This document shows, piece by piece, positions 16,415-25,529 of a stretch of 64,000 bases of DNA. A program made the position numbers and the translations under genes. Position 1 is the first letter of the stretch; the number at the start of each line of letters is the position of its first letter. Origin of the DNA: Dermatobacter hominis (GTDB lineage: Bacteria > Actinomycetota > Acidimicrobiia > Acidimicrobiales > Microtrichaceae); the NCBI RefSeq assembly GCF_020715685.1, contig NZ_CP085840.1:2356001-2420000 (forward strand), read 5' to 3'. A model generated the notes under the pieces. That model was not told the origin of the DNA. It saw nothing but the letters and a program-made list of their open reading frames with translations, and ran no database searches.

Positions 16415-17107
16415 TCAGCTCTCGAGGCGGGCGACGTCGAGCTGGACGCCCGGGCCCATGGTCGAGCTGAGCGTGACCTTGCGGATGTAGCGGCCCTTGG
16501 ACGAGCTCGGCTTGGCTTTGATGAGCTCGTCCACGATCGCGGTGAAGTTGGCGACGAGGGCCTCGGAGCCGAAGCTGGCCTTGCCGATGCCGACGTGGAC
16601 GTTGCCGTTGCGGTCGGTGCGGTACTCGACCTTGCCGCCCTTGAACTCCTCGACCGCCTTGGCGGGGTCGGGGGTCACCGTGCCGGTCTTGGGGTTCGGC
16701 ATGAGGCCCCGGGGGCCGAGCACCCGGCCCAGGCGGCCGACGAGCGGCATCAGGTCGGGCGTGGCGATCGTGACGTCGAAGTCCAGCATGCCGCCCTCGA
16801 TCTGGGCGGCCAGGTCCTCGGCGCCGACGAACTCGGCGCCGGCCGCCTCGGCCGCGTTGGCGGCGTCGCCCTGGGCGAACACGGCGACGCGGACGTCCTT
16901 GCCGGTGCCCGAGGGGAGCGCGACGGTGCCGCGGATCATCTGGTCGGCCTTGCGGGGGTCGACGCCGAGGCGGACGACCGCCTCGACCGTCTCGTCGAAG
17001 CCGGCCGTGGCCAGGCTCTTGACGACGTCGATCGCCTCGTCGGCGGAGTAGTGACGCTCACGGTCGTACCGCTTGGTCGCGTCGAGGTAGCGCTTCCCGT
17101 GTGCCAT
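16415..17107 (-). CDS. rplA: 50S ribosomal protein L1
   Basis: L1 of 230 residues, starting [17 protein letters not shown] and holding the conserved [21 protein letters not shown] block. It forms the mobile stalk that helps release deacylated tRNA. It follows rplK after about 120 bp with GC-rich hairpins; in many bacteria L1 represses the rplKA mRNA. Confidence 0.97.
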   Translation of the reverse strand: MAHGKRYLDATKRYDRERHYSADEAIDVVKSLATAGFDETVEAVVRLGVDPRKADQMIRGTVALPSGTGKDVRVAVFAQGDAANAAEAAGAEFVGAEDLAAQIEGGMLDFDVTIATPDLMPLVGRLGRVLGPRGLMPNPKTGTVTPDPAKAVEEFKGGKVEYRTDRNGNVHVGIGKASFGSEALVANFTAIVDELIKAKPSSSKGRYIRKVTLSSTMGPGVQLDVARLES

Positions 17108-17229
17108 GGTGCGAATCCTTCCGGTTCTCCCTCGTGTGGAACCCGGGTGCCCGGGCGAGGTCCTCCCGGGTGGGGTGTCCGACGACCGGGGCCGTCGGGG
17201 TCGTCGGCGGCGTGCGCCGCCGGCGTCGG

Positions 17230-17655
17230 TCAGACGACCTCGATGCCCATCGAGCGGGCGGTGCCGGCGATCTGGAGCTTCGCGGCGTCCAGGTCGTCGG
17301 TGTTGAGGTCGGGCAGCTTGGTCTGGGCGATCTCGGTGAGCTGGGCGTCGGTGATCTTGCCGACGAAGCCCCGGCCCGGGGTCTCGGCCGCCTTGTCGAG
17401 GCCGGCGGCCTCGCGGATCAGCACGGGGGCCGGCGGGGTCTTCGTGATGAACGAGAACGTGCGGTCCTCGTAGATCGAGATCTCGACCGGCACGATCGTG
17501 CCGCGCTGCGCCTCGGTCCTGGCGTTGTACTCCTTGCAGAAGTCCATGATCGCCACGCCGTGCGGGCCGAGCGCCGTGCCGACGGGCGGCGCCGGCGACG
17601 CCTGCCCGGCCGGGATCTGGATCTTGACGATGGCGACGACCTTCTTCTTGGCCAT
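17230..17655 (-). CDS. rplK: 50S ribosomal protein L11
   Basis: L11 of 141 residues. [19 protein letters not shown] is the conserved N-terminus with the proline-rich [13 protein letters not shown] segment; the C-terminal rRNA-binding domain includes [10 protein letters not shown]. The ATG at 17655 gives the family length, and an upstream in-frame ATG would add 15 unconserved residues. L11 lies at the GTPase-associated centre, the thiostrepton site. Confidence 0.97.
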   Translation of the reverse strand: MAKKKVVAIVKIQIPAGQASPAPPVGTALGPHGVAIMDFCKEYNARTEAQRGTIVPVEISIYEDRTFSFITKTPPAPVLIREAAGLDKAAETPGRGFVGKITDAQLTEIAQTKLPDLNTDDLDAAKLQIAGTARSMGIEVV

Positions 17656-17845
17656 GACTTCACTTTCCTCGGACTTCTGGACGGGTCCGTGTCGCTGCAC
17701 TGACCCGTGCTGCTGGACGGACCCATGGGGATGGGGATCCCTGCGATGCCCCTCGCGCGGCGAGGTGCCGGAGGGGCACGGGGAGGCCCGCGAGCGGGCC
17801 GGACCGACGGACCATTCTGGTCCCCGGCGGGCACCGGCACAACCC

Positions 17846-17879
17846 GGGCCCCGGGCGGCGCAGGCCGCGACCGGGGCCC
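17846..17879 (-). terminator. hairpin after nusG
   Basis: Nine-pair outer stem (GGGCCCCGG) plus a five-pair inner stem (GCGGC/GCCGC) separated by a 2-nt bulge, 11 nt past the nusG stop. It probably separates secE-nusG from rplKA or attenuates read-through. Confidence 0.6.
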
Positions 17880-17889
17880 CGGCGTGCGA

Positions 17890-18882
17890 TCAGAGCTTGG
17901 CGACCTGGGAGAACTCGAGCTCGACCGGCGTCTCGCGGCCGAAGATGTTGACCAGCACCTTGACCTTGAGCTGGTCCTCGTTGATCTCGACGATCTCGCC
18001 CGAGAAGTCCGCGAACGGACCCTCCTTGACCCGCACCGTCTCGTTGATCTCGTACTCGAGGCGGGGCCGGGTGGACTTGCTGGGCACGCTCTCCTGCGTC
18101 TCGTCCTTGACCTGCAGGAAGTTCTCGACGTCCTTGCGGGGCAGCGGCTGGGGCTTGTTGCCGGCGCCCACGAACCCCGTCACGCCCGGCGTGTTGCGGA
18201 TCACGTACCAGCTGTCGTCGTCGAGCGAGCAGCGCACCAGCAGGTAGCCGGGGAACATCTTCTTCTGGACGACGACCTTCTTGCCCTGCTTGAACTCGAC
18301 GACGTCCTCCATCGGGATGACGACCTCGTGGATCCGGGACTCCATGTTCATCGACGCCCGGCGGGCCTCGATGTTCTGGCGGACCTTGTTCTCGTAGCCG
18401 GACTGGGTGTGCAGCACGTACCACTTGCCGGGGCGGTCGTAGGGCGACTCGGGCTTGGGGGCCGGGGCCTCCTCCTCGAGCAGCTCCTCCTCGTCGAGCA
18501 CCTCGGCGTCGGCCGCTGCGTCAGCCTCGGCGGCCACCGCCTCGTCGACCAGCTCCTCGGCGACCTCCTCCGCGACCGCGTCGGCGGCGATCTCCTCGAC
18601 GGCCTCCTCGGCGACCTCGTCCTCGGCCTCGTCCAGGATCGCCTCGGCCTCGGCCAGCTCGTCGAGCGCGGCGTCGAGCTCGGCGGGGGCCTCGACCAGC
18701 ACGCCGTCGGGCTCGATGTCCTCCACCTCGGCGATCGCCTCGACGGCATCGGTCGCGGCGTCGTCGCCCTCGACGTCGGCGATCAGCTCCTCGACCTCGG
18801 CCTCGTTCTCGACGGCCGCCTCCAGGGCGTCCTCCGCACCGTCGTCGGCGGTCGCTGCGACGTTCACGTTCTCGTCAGTCAT
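17890..18882 (-). CDS. nusG: transcription antitermination factor NusG with long acidic N-terminal extension
   Basis: Residues about 151-330 are a standard NusG: the NGN domain (KWYVLHTQSGYE, FPGYLLVR) that binds the RNA polymerase clamp, then a KOW domain (VKEGPFADFSGEI) that contacts S10 or Rho. The first ~150 residues are an acidic, Ala/Glu/Asp-rich extension with no aromatic residue until the NGN boundary. Some high-GC actinobacteria have shorter acidic extensions, but this one nearly doubles the protein. It is cotranscribed with secE, 34 bp away. The ATG at 18882 is the only reasonable start for the extension. Confidence 0.96.
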   Translation of the reverse strand: MTDENVNVAATADDGAEDALEAAVENEAEVEELIADVEGDDAATDAVEAIAEVEDIEPDGVLVEAPAELDAALDELAEAEAILDEAEDEVAEEAVEEIAADAVAEEVAEELVDEAVAAEADAAADAEVLDEEELLEEEAPAPKPESPYDRPGKWYVLHTQSGYENKVRQNIEARRASMNMESRIHEVVIPMEDVVEFKQGKKVVVQKKMFPGYLLVRCSLDDDSWYVIRNTPGVTGFVGAGNKPQPLPRKDVENFLQVKDETQESVPSKSTRPRLEYEINETVRVKEGPFADFSGEIVEINEDQLKVKVLVNIFGRETPVELEFSQVAKL

Positions 18883-18916
18883 CGTTCCTCTTCGCTGCGC
18901 TCGGTCGGCAGCAGTC

Positions 18917-19267
18917 TCAGTACGTCGTCGGGCTCAGCGCAGCACCGGCCGCGCCGGTGGAGGCCGTGCCGGGATCGAGCACGATCCGGAACAGCTCGCC
19001 GAAGACGTAGTCGATCGCGAACACCCCGGCCGTGAAGATGATCAGCGCCACCAGGACGATCATCGAGTAGCGGATGACCTCCTGGCGCGTCGGCCACGAG
19101 ACCTTCTTGAGCTCCGCCCGGACCTCCCGGACGAACTCGAGGGGCTTCGTCCGCTCGGTCTTCAGGTTCTGGGCCGGCGCCCTGCGATCGCGCGTCGCCT
19201 GCGAGCCGTCGGCATTGACCTGCCCGGCCCGCTGCGCGGCGCGCTTCTGCTCTCGGTTCATCGCCAT
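18917..19267 (-). CDS. secE: preprotein translocase subunit SecE
   Basis: A 116-residue SecE. A basic N-terminal region is followed by the amphipathic helix with ELKKVSWPTRQEVIRY and one membrane helix (about residues 66-90). Family members clamp SecY in the Sec translocon. It begins 28 bp after tRNA-Trp and is followed by nusG, the near-universal secE-nusG pair. A second in-frame ATG two codons later is possible. Confidence 0.95.
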   Translation of the reverse strand: MAMNREQKRAAQRAGQVNADGSQATRDRRAPAQNLKTERTKPLEFVREVRAELKKVSWPTRQEVIRYSMIVLVALIIFTAGVFAIDYVFGELFRIVLDPGTASTGAAGAALSPTTY

Positions 19268-19295
19268 CGTCGGGGACCTCTTCGAAGGTGTTGAG

Positions 19296-19368
19296 CAGGG
19301 CAGGAGGGACTCGAACCCCCAACCGCCGGTTTTGGAGACCGGTGCTCTACCAATTGAGCCACTGCCCT
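19296..19368 (-). tRNA. tRNA-Trp (anticodon CCA)
   Basis: A 73-nt cloverleaf: acceptor AGGGCAG/CTGCCCT, anticodon stem CCGGT/ACCGG with loop CTCCAAA, T-loop TTCGAGT. No 3' CCA is encoded. It is 28 bp upstream of secE, the position it holds in mycobacteria. A TATCGT hexamer about 65 nt upstream may be part of its promoter. Confidence 0.97.
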
Positions 19369-19495
19369 GAGCCGCCGTCCGCTCGGTCCACGCGCATGGC
19401 TGCGCCAGACCTCGCGAGCGACGTCAGGGGGCCACGATAGACGCGCGACCACCCCCGCCACGACTCGCGCCCGCAGACGATCGCCGCCGGCGGGC

Positions 19496-19649
19496 CCACC
19501 GTCACCCTCACCCGGCCAGCGACGGCGACCGGCGGGACCGGCTCGCGATCAGGACCGCACCGACGACGCCGGCCACCGTCACCCTCACCCGGCCAGCGAC
19601 GGCGACCGGCGGGACCGGCTCGCGATCAGGACCGCACCGACGACGCCGG
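19496..19649. repeat. tandem 77-bp duplication at the 3' end of the anti-sigma gene
   Basis: Two copies (19496-19572 and 19573-19649) of a 77-bp unit beginning CCACCGTCACCCTCACC, with a third partial start after the second copy. The upstream copy on the minus strand encodes the C-terminus and stop of the anti-sigma factor; the other lies past the stop. No base differences seen between copies, so the event is recent or an assembly artefact. Confidence 0.85.
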
Positions 19650-19947
19650 CCACCGTCGCGGCGCCCGCACCGACGGCGTAGGCGACCCGGCGGCGGCGCA
19701 GGAGCGACCGCACGGCGTGGCGCTCCCCCACCTCCTCGACGGCGGCGAGGACGTCGGTCAGGACCCCGGGCGCCGGCTCCAGGACCTCGCTCCGCAGCGA
19801 GCGCATCGTGCGGAGCACCCGCCGGTACTGGACCAGCTCGGCCTGGCAGCGGAGGCAGTGCTCGACGTGGGCCCGCATGTCCGACGGCAGCACCACCGAG
19901 CCGTCCGACATGGCGGGCAGCAGGGGCGCCACCTCGTCACAGCGCAC
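19585..19947 (-). CDS. zinc-binding anti-sigma factor, membrane anchored
   Basis: About 120 residues. The N-terminus holds an HxxxCxxC motif (HVEHCLRC) of zinc-binding anti-sigma domains, followed by a basic stretch and one membrane helix near the C-terminus (VAGVVGAVLIA). The GTG at 19947 is chosen because it overlaps the sigma-factor stop by 11 nt and has GAGGTG upstream; an ATG at 19986 would lie deep inside the sigma gene. It should bind the partner sigma factor at the membrane. Its last codons fall in a 77-bp tandem duplication. Confidence 0.85.
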   Translation of the reverse strand: MRCDEVAPLLPAMSDGSVVLPSDMRAHVEHCLRCQAELVQYRRVLRTMRSLRSEVLEPAPGVLTDVLAAVEEVGERHAVRSLLRRRRVAYAVGAGAATVAGVVGAVLIASRSRRSPSLAG

Positions 19948-20602
19948 GGCCGGGCACCTCGGACAGCTCGGGGAACACGTCGGCACGAAGGCGGTGCCGC
20001 GCCCGGTGCAGGCGCACCTTGGCGGCGGTGACCGAGATCCCGAGCTCTGCGGCGATGTCCTCGTGCGGGAGCTCGTAGACGTCGCGCAGCACGACGACGG
20101 CCCGCAGCTTGGGCGGGAGCTGCCCGAGCGCCAGGAGCAGGCGGTCGCGGAGATCGCCGGCGTCGGCCACGAGGGCAGGGTCGTTCTCGAGCCGCGGGTC
20201 GACGATGGGGGTGTCGTCGTGGAGCTCGTCGTGGCGGTGCTTGCGGCTCCGACCGGCCTGCGTCATCGCCACGTTGGCGGTGATCCGGTACATCCAGGTG
20301 GAGAACCGGGCGTCGCCCCGGAACCCGTCGAGGCTCCGGTAGGCCCGGAGGTAGGCCTCCTGGGTGACGTCGCGGGCATCCTCGGCGCAGCCGGTCAGGT
20401 GGAGCGCGAGGGAGTACGTGTCGCGGTGGGTCGCCTCGACGAGCCGGGCGAACGCGGCCTGGTCCCCCGCCCGGGCGGCGGTCACGTCGGCGGCCATCGG
20501 GTCGGTCGGCTCCGGGACCGGGTCGCCGTCGACGACCACCCGCAGCCGGGCACGGGCGCCGACGAGCGGCTCGGCGGCCACGGGCGAGGAGGGTTCGCTC
20601 AC
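19937..20602 (-). CDS. ECF-family RNA polymerase sigma factor
   Basis: About 221 residues. Region 2 (DVTQEAYLRAYRSLDGFRGDARFSTW) recognises the -10 element. Region 4 (LPPKLRAVVVLRDVYELPHEDIA, then a helix-turn-helix) recognises the -35. The GTG at 20602 has AGGGTGG 6 nt upstream; in-frame starts up to 20662 are possible. It is coupled to the anti-sigma factor by overlap. The pair sits between rpmG and tRNA-Trp, where mycobacteria carry fatty-acid dehydratase genes. Target regulon unknown. Confidence 0.9.
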   Translation of the reverse strand: MSEPSSPVAAEPLVGARARLRVVVDGDPVPEPTDPMAADVTAARAGDQAAFARLVEATHRDTYSLALHLTGCAEDARDVTQEAYLRAYRSLDGFRGDARFSTWMYRITANVAMTQAGRSRKHRHDELHDDTPIVDPRLENDPALVADAGDLRDRLLLALGQLPPKLRAVVVLRDVYELPHEDIAAELGISVTAAKVRLHRARHRLRADVFPELSEVPGRAL

Positions 20603-20701
20603 CCCCGCCACCCTACGCGGCGGCTCTCCGCCGTCCGGACCACCCCCGTCGCCCCGATCCACTCGGGCGATCCGGTCGGACGACCGTCGCCCGGACGCGC
20701 C

Positions 20702-20729
20702 ACGGGCGCCGCCCGGAGGCAGCGCCCGT
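20702..20729 (-). terminator. terminator after rpmG
   Basis: A 12-pair stem (ACGGGCGC... with one G-U pair in RNA) and 4-nt loop, about 50 nt past the rpmG stop and before the sigma-factor gene. Confidence 0.65.
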
Positions 20730-20777
20730 CGGTGGCCGGCGAGGTCGCGACCCGCTCGGGTCAGCGCCCGCTCGTGC

Positions 20778-20939
20778 TCAGCGGGTCTCCTTGTGGACCG
20801 TGTGCTTGCGGTCCCAGCGGCAGTACTTCTTGAGCTCGATGCGCTCGCGGTCGTTCACCTTCGACTTGTTGGTGATGTAGTTGCGGCGCTTGCACTCGGT
20901 GCACTCGAGGGTCACGGCGACCCGCTTGTCGGAGGCCAT
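20778..20939 (-). CDS. rpmG: 50S ribosomal protein L33, three-cysteine variant
   Basis: A 53-residue L33 starting [21 protein letters not shown]. The first zinc-ribbon pair (Cys13, Cys16) is intact, but the second pair, normally CPxC, reads CRWD: Cys40 is kept and residue 43 is Asp. The C-terminus HTVHKETR is typical. Zinc binding may use Asp43 or be lost. It lies between tuf copy 2 and the sigma factor, on the tRNA-Thr/Met to secE axis conserved in actinobacteria. Confidence 0.95.
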   Translation of the reverse strand: MASDKRVAVTLECTECKRRNYITNKSKVNDRERIELKKYCRWDRKHTVHKETR

Positions 20940-21098
20940 GGCTCCCACTTCCTTCTGCTGTGGACTGGCTGCTGTGGACTGGCTGCGATCTGGTGCCCCG
21001 ACGGCTCGGCCGTCGGAGGGGACCTGTCAGTTTGGTCCGTGCGGGGCCCGGCCGACAAGCCGCCCTGCCCGTCGGGCCGACCCGGCCCCGGACGTGAC

Positions 21099-21137
21099 GG
21101 AGGCCCCCGACGCCGGCCCGTGGCGGCGGGAGCCTCC
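21099..21137 (-). terminator. hairpin between tuf copy 2 and rpmG
   Basis: A 16-nt stem with two mismatches (GGAGGC...GCCTCC) and a 7-nt loop, about 75 nt past the tuf stop. The remainder of the 272-bp gap holds no gene that I can see. Confidence 0.55.
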
Positions 21138-21197
21138 GATCGTGGACCTCGCGGCCCTCGGTCGACCGGCGGGACGACGCCCGCGGTCAGTTCGTCA

Positions 21198-22454
<1,257 letters not shown>

Positions 22455-22470
22455 TTGAAACTTGCTTGGG

Positions 22471-22544
22471 TAGCGGCGGTCAGACTCGAACTGACGACCC
22501 CTCGATTATGAGCCGAGTGCTCTCACCAACTGAGCTACGCCGCC
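22471..22544 (-). tRNA. tRNA-Met (anticodon CAT, elongator type)
   Basis: A 74-nt cloverleaf with acceptor GGCGGCG/CGCCGCT (first pair G-U), anticodon stem CTCGG/TCGAG (with one non-Watson-Crick pair) and loop CTCATAA. No encoded CCA. The first acceptor pair is a G-U, not the unpaired position of initiator tRNA, so it is not fMet. A CAT anticodon could also be lysidine-modified tRNA-Ile2; synteny with mycobacterial metT favours Met. Confidence 0.9.
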
Positions 22545-22575
22545 CGGCGTCGGGGGCGACGAACGCCCCCGGGCG

Positions 22576-22648
22576 AGCCCCCTGTCAGAATCGAACTGAC
22601 GACCTCTTCCTTACCATGGAAGCGCTCTGCCGACTGAGCTAAGGAGGC
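22576..22648 (-). tRNA. tRNA-Thr (anticodon GGT)
   Basis: A 73-nt cloverleaf: acceptor GCCTCCT/AGGGGGC, anticodon stem CTTCC/GGAAG with loop ATGGTAA, T-arm GTCAG TTCGATT CTGAC. No encoded CCA. It is 31 bp upstream of tRNA-Met and starts the tRNA-Thr, tRNA-Met, tuf unit. Confidence 0.96.
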
Positions 22649-22683
22649 GTGGACCGGCGGACTGGCCGTCGGACCGACCGCCG

Positions 22684-22713
22684 AGACTAGCGAGCGGGGC
22701 CACGCACCCACAA
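22684..22713 (-). promoter_or_regulatory. putative promoter of tRNA-Thr/tRNA-Met/tuf
   Basis: TTGTGG, 18-nt spacer, TAGTCT on the minus strand, ending about 36 nt upstream of the mature tRNA-Thr 5' end. The same TAGTCT hexamer with an 18-nt spacer is seen upstream of nuoA. The remaining ~200 bp up to 22910 shows no gene. Confidence 0.4.
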
Positions 22714-22910
22714 CCGCCCAAGGCCGGGGCCACAGGCCCGGCGGGGCGGTCCGCACCGCACCGGCCAGGCGGTCCGGGTGCGCGGTCGGGACGGCGCTCG
22801 GTGGGCGGTCCGGGGCCGGGCGGAGCCCCTCGGGGACCTCTGGGCGACGTTGCCCAGGGCCGTGGGCCGATCGGCTCAAGGTCCCCGCCCCAACGGCCGA
22901 TGCCCCGACC

Positions 22911-24206
22911 GTGCAGTTCGAACGACTTGTCATCGAGAACGGGGCCAACTCCGTCTCCTTCGACCTCCACCCGCGCCTCACCGTGATCGCCGGGCTCTCC
23001 CAGATGGAGCGCGACGGGCTCGTCAACGAGTTCGTCGGCGCCCTGGGCAACTCCCGCTCCGGCATCCACCTCGAGCTCGTCGCGGGCAACGGGAACCGGT
23101 TCGCCGTGTTCCGGCCCAACGCCGCCCCCCACCGGGTGATCGACGTCGACAACCGGCTCGACGTGACCCAGCAGTTCAGCGACGCCACCGGCTCGATCGA
23201 CCTCCTGTCCCGTGCCGGCCTCGACGCCCGGACGGCTCGACGGGTCATGCGCTTCGGCGCCCAGGACCTCGCCGAGACCACCGAGCGGGGCGCGTACATC
23301 CAGCAGCTGGCCCGGATCGAGCAGAACGAGCTGTGGTCGGCGGCCGAGGCGCTCGTGATCGCCGACCGCCGCCTCGAGGAGGAGGCCGACGCCGTCGGCT
23401 CCAGCGTCGAGGACGCCGAGGTCATCGAGCGGATCGAGCACCACCACGAGCAGTTCGAGCGCTCCCAGGCCGACAGCGAGAAGGTCCGCCGCCTGACGTT
23501 CCTGGCGGCCGGCTTCGCCGCCCTGCTCGCCGTGCCGGCGGCCGCGCTCATCGGGACCGCCGCGGTGATCCCGCTCGGGCTCGTCGCCCTGGCCGCCGTC
23601 GGCGTCTCGATCGTCTACTGGCAGCGCATGGAGCGGGCCCGGGCCGCCGAGGAGGCCGCACTGGCCGACGCCGGGGCGCAGTCCTACCTGGGCTTCCACC
23701 TGCAGCGGGTGAACAGCCTGCTCAGCTCCGACCTCGGTCGCCAGCGGCTCATCCGGGCCGCCGAGGAGCACCGCCAGGCCGCCCAGCGCTGGCACGCGCT
23801 GGCCGGCGAGGTCGACGTGAACTGGGCGATCGCCAACCGGGCCGAGATCACCTCGGCCGCCCGGCTCCGTGCCGACGTCCAGCCGTTCCTCACCCCCGAG
23901 GACCCGGCCGGCGGCGACCAGACCGCCGCGGCGGCGCACGCCGTGCTCGGCCGGCTCGAGCAGCTGCGGAGCCTCGGCCCCGGCTGGGAGAGCTTCCCGG
24001 CCCTGCTCGACGAGCCGTTCCAGCAGCTCGACAAGTCGATCCTGCCCGCGATGCTCGAGCTGCTCGTCCGCAGCTCGGAGCACCAGCAGATCATCCTGCT
24101 GAGCGAGTCGGCCGCCGTGGCCGAGTGGGCCCGGGTCGAGGCGATGACCGGCGCCATCGGGGTGATCGAGCCGAGCTCGATCGTCCGTCCGACCTCCGCC
24201 GTCTGA
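22911..24206 (+). CDS. RecF/Rad50-like protein lacking a Walker A motif, with central membrane hairpin
   Basis: A 431-residue protein. The N-terminus (LVIENGANSVSFDLHP...LTVIAGL) has the fold pattern of RecF/SMC-type ATPase heads, but the P-loop position reads GLSQMERDGL (28-37) with no GKS/T. A charged helical region (about 150-192), two adjacent membrane helices (195-216 and 217-237) and a second helical region follow. The C-terminal half-head has a Walker B-like FPALLDEPF (362-370), a D-loop-like QQLD and a final strand IILLSES. This is the layout of a Rad50-like protein whose coiled coil is replaced by a membrane hairpin. ATP hydrolysis seems unlikely. The start is GTG. Function unknown. 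Confidence 0.8.
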   Translation: MQFERLVIENGANSVSFDLHPRLTVIAGLSQMERDGLVNEFVGALGNSRSGIHLELVAGNGNRFAVFRPNAAPHRVIDVDNRLDVTQQFSDATGSIDLLSRAGLDARTARRVMRFGAQDLAETTERGAYIQQLARIEQNELWSAAEALVIADRRLEEEADAVGSSVEDAEVIERIEHHHEQFERSQADSEKVRRLTFLAAGFAALLAVPAAALIGTAAVIPLGLVALAAVGVSIVYWQRMERARAAEEAALADAGAQSYLGFHLQRVNSLLSSDLGRQRLIRAAEEHRQAAQRWHALAGEVDVNWAIANRAEITSAARLRADVQPFLTPEDPAGGDQTAAAAHAVLGRLEQLRSLGPGWESFPALLDEPFQQLDKSILPAMLELLVRSSEHQQIILLSESAAVAEWARVEAMTGAIGVIEPSSIVRPTSAV

Positions 24207-24284
24207 CCGACCTCCGCCGTCCGACACCGCCCGGACCCGCGTCACCTCGCACCCACACCGGGCGCCGGTAGCGTCCGGGCCGTG

Positions 24285-24779
24285 ATGATCCGCCCGGCGG
24301 TGGCGGCCGACGCCCCCGCGATCCTCGACATCTACAACCACGAGGTGCTGACCTCGAACGTCACGTTCGACCTCACGCCGAGGACCGAGGAGGAGCAGCG
24401 CCGCTGGATCACGGACCGCTCCGGCGCCCACGGCGTCATCGTGGCGGTCGAGGTGGTGGACGGCGTCGACCGGGCCGTCGGCTTCGGGGCGCTGTCGGCC
24501 TACCGGGACCGGCCGGGGTACTCGACGTCGGTCGAGGACTCCGTCTACGTGCACCGCGACCACCGGGGCACGGGCGTCGGCGCAGCCGTCCTCACCGAGC
24601 TGGTGTCGATGGCCACCGCCCACGGCTTCCACGCCCTGATGGCCCGGATCGTCGCGGGCCACGACGCCTCGATCGGGCTCCACGCCCGCCTGGGCTTCGA
24701 GGTCGTCGGGACCGAGAAGGAGGTCGGGCGCAAGTTCGGGCGGTTCCACGACGTCGTGGTCATGGAGCGACTGCTGTGA
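24285..24779 (+). CDS. GNAT N-acetyltransferase, phosphinothricin/methionine-sulfone type
   Basis: About 164 residues. Hallmarks of the Pat/MddA-like branch are [20 protein letters not shown] at the N-terminus, the acetyl-CoA loop [15 protein letters not shown], and [18 protein letters not shown] near the C-terminus. Members acetylate phosphinothricin, methionine sulfone or related amino-acid analogues. An in-frame GTG immediately precedes the ATG, and neither has a clear ribosome site. The stop overlaps the macrodomain gene (GTGA), so the two are coupled. Confidence 0.85.
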   Translation: MIRPAVAADAPAILDIYNHEVLTSNVTFDLTPRTEEEQRRWITDRSGAHGVIVAVEVVDGVDRAVGFGALSAYRDRPGYSTSVEDSVYVHRDHRGTGVGAAVLTELVSMATAHGFHALMARIVAGHDASIGLHARLGFEVVGTEKEVGRKFGRFHDVVVMERLL

Positions 24780-25282
24780 GCGGGCCCGACCTGGCGGCGC
24801 ACCGCGGGGACATCACGGCGCTCGACGTCGACGCGATCGTCAACGCCGCCAACCGGTCGCTCCTCGGGGGCGGCGGGGTGGACGGCGCGATCCACCGTGC
24901 TGCCGGTCCCGGCCTGCTCGAGGAGTGCCGGGCCCTCGGCGGCTGCGACACCGGCGACGCCAAGGCGACCGGCGGGCACCGGCTCCCGGCCCGCCACGTG
25001 ATCCACACCGTCGGGCCGGTCTGGCGCGGCGGGGACGACGGGGAGCCCGAGCTGCTCGCGAGCTGCTACCGCCGGTCGATCGAGGTGGCCGCCGACCTCG
25101 GCGTGGCGACGATCGCCTTCCCCGCCATCTCGACCGGCGTGTACGGCTTCCCGCGCGAGCTGGCCGCCGAGATCGCGGTGGCGACGTTGCGGTCGCTCGA
25201 GCCCCGGTCCGTGCGGTCGGTGCTGCTGGTCGCGTTCGACGCCGAGACCGACGGGCTCTACCGGGCGCTGCTCGACGCCTGA
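24776..25282 (+). CDS. macrodomain ADP-ribose hydrolase (O-acetyl-ADP-ribose deacetylase, YmdB-like)
   Basis: A 168-residue single macrodomain. [20 protein letters not shown] and the glycine-rich [14 protein letters not shown] form the ADP-ribose pocket, and [12 protein letters not shown] is the second conserved loop. The Asn-Ala-Asn and GGGGVD residues linked to catalysis in YmdB-type enzymes are present. It probably removes acetyl or ADP-ribosyl groups. Overlap with the acetyltransferase start/stop suggests a shared transcript, though a shared pathway is only a guess. Confidence 0.9.
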   Translation: MSGPDLAAHRGDITALDVDAIVNAANRSLLGGGGVDGAIHRAAGPGLLEECRALGGCDTGDAKATGGHRLPARHVIHTVGPVWRGGDDGEPELLASCYRRSIEVAADLGVATIAFPAISTGVYGFPRELAAEIAVATLRSLEPRSVRSVLLVAFDAETDGLYRALLDA

Positions 25283-25352
25283 CGGGAGCCCCGCCGTCCG
25301 TCCGGCGTCCCGCGACCGTCGTCGGGGAACGCCGAACCGGAACGGACTGGCG

Positions 25353-25438
<86 letters not shown>

Positions 25439-25450
25439 TGGGAAGCGGTC

Positions 25451-25480
25451 ACGATAGCGTTCGCGTCCGCAAGGTTCGAA
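25451..25480 (-). promoter_or_regulatory. putative tRNA-Tyr promoter
   Basis: TATCGT lies 13 nt upstream of the tRNA 5' end with a weak -35 candidate TTCGAA 18 nt further up. The leader would be only a few nucleotides. Confidence 0.35.
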
Positions 25481-25529
25481 CCCAGATGCGTCCGGCCGCC
25501 GGCTCGGCGGACGCCAGGAAGGTCACACG

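Noticed and set aside
22471-22544. Initiator tRNA-fMet
   Set aside because: The first acceptor positions form a G-U pair and the anticodon stem lacks the three consecutive G-C pairs of initiators.
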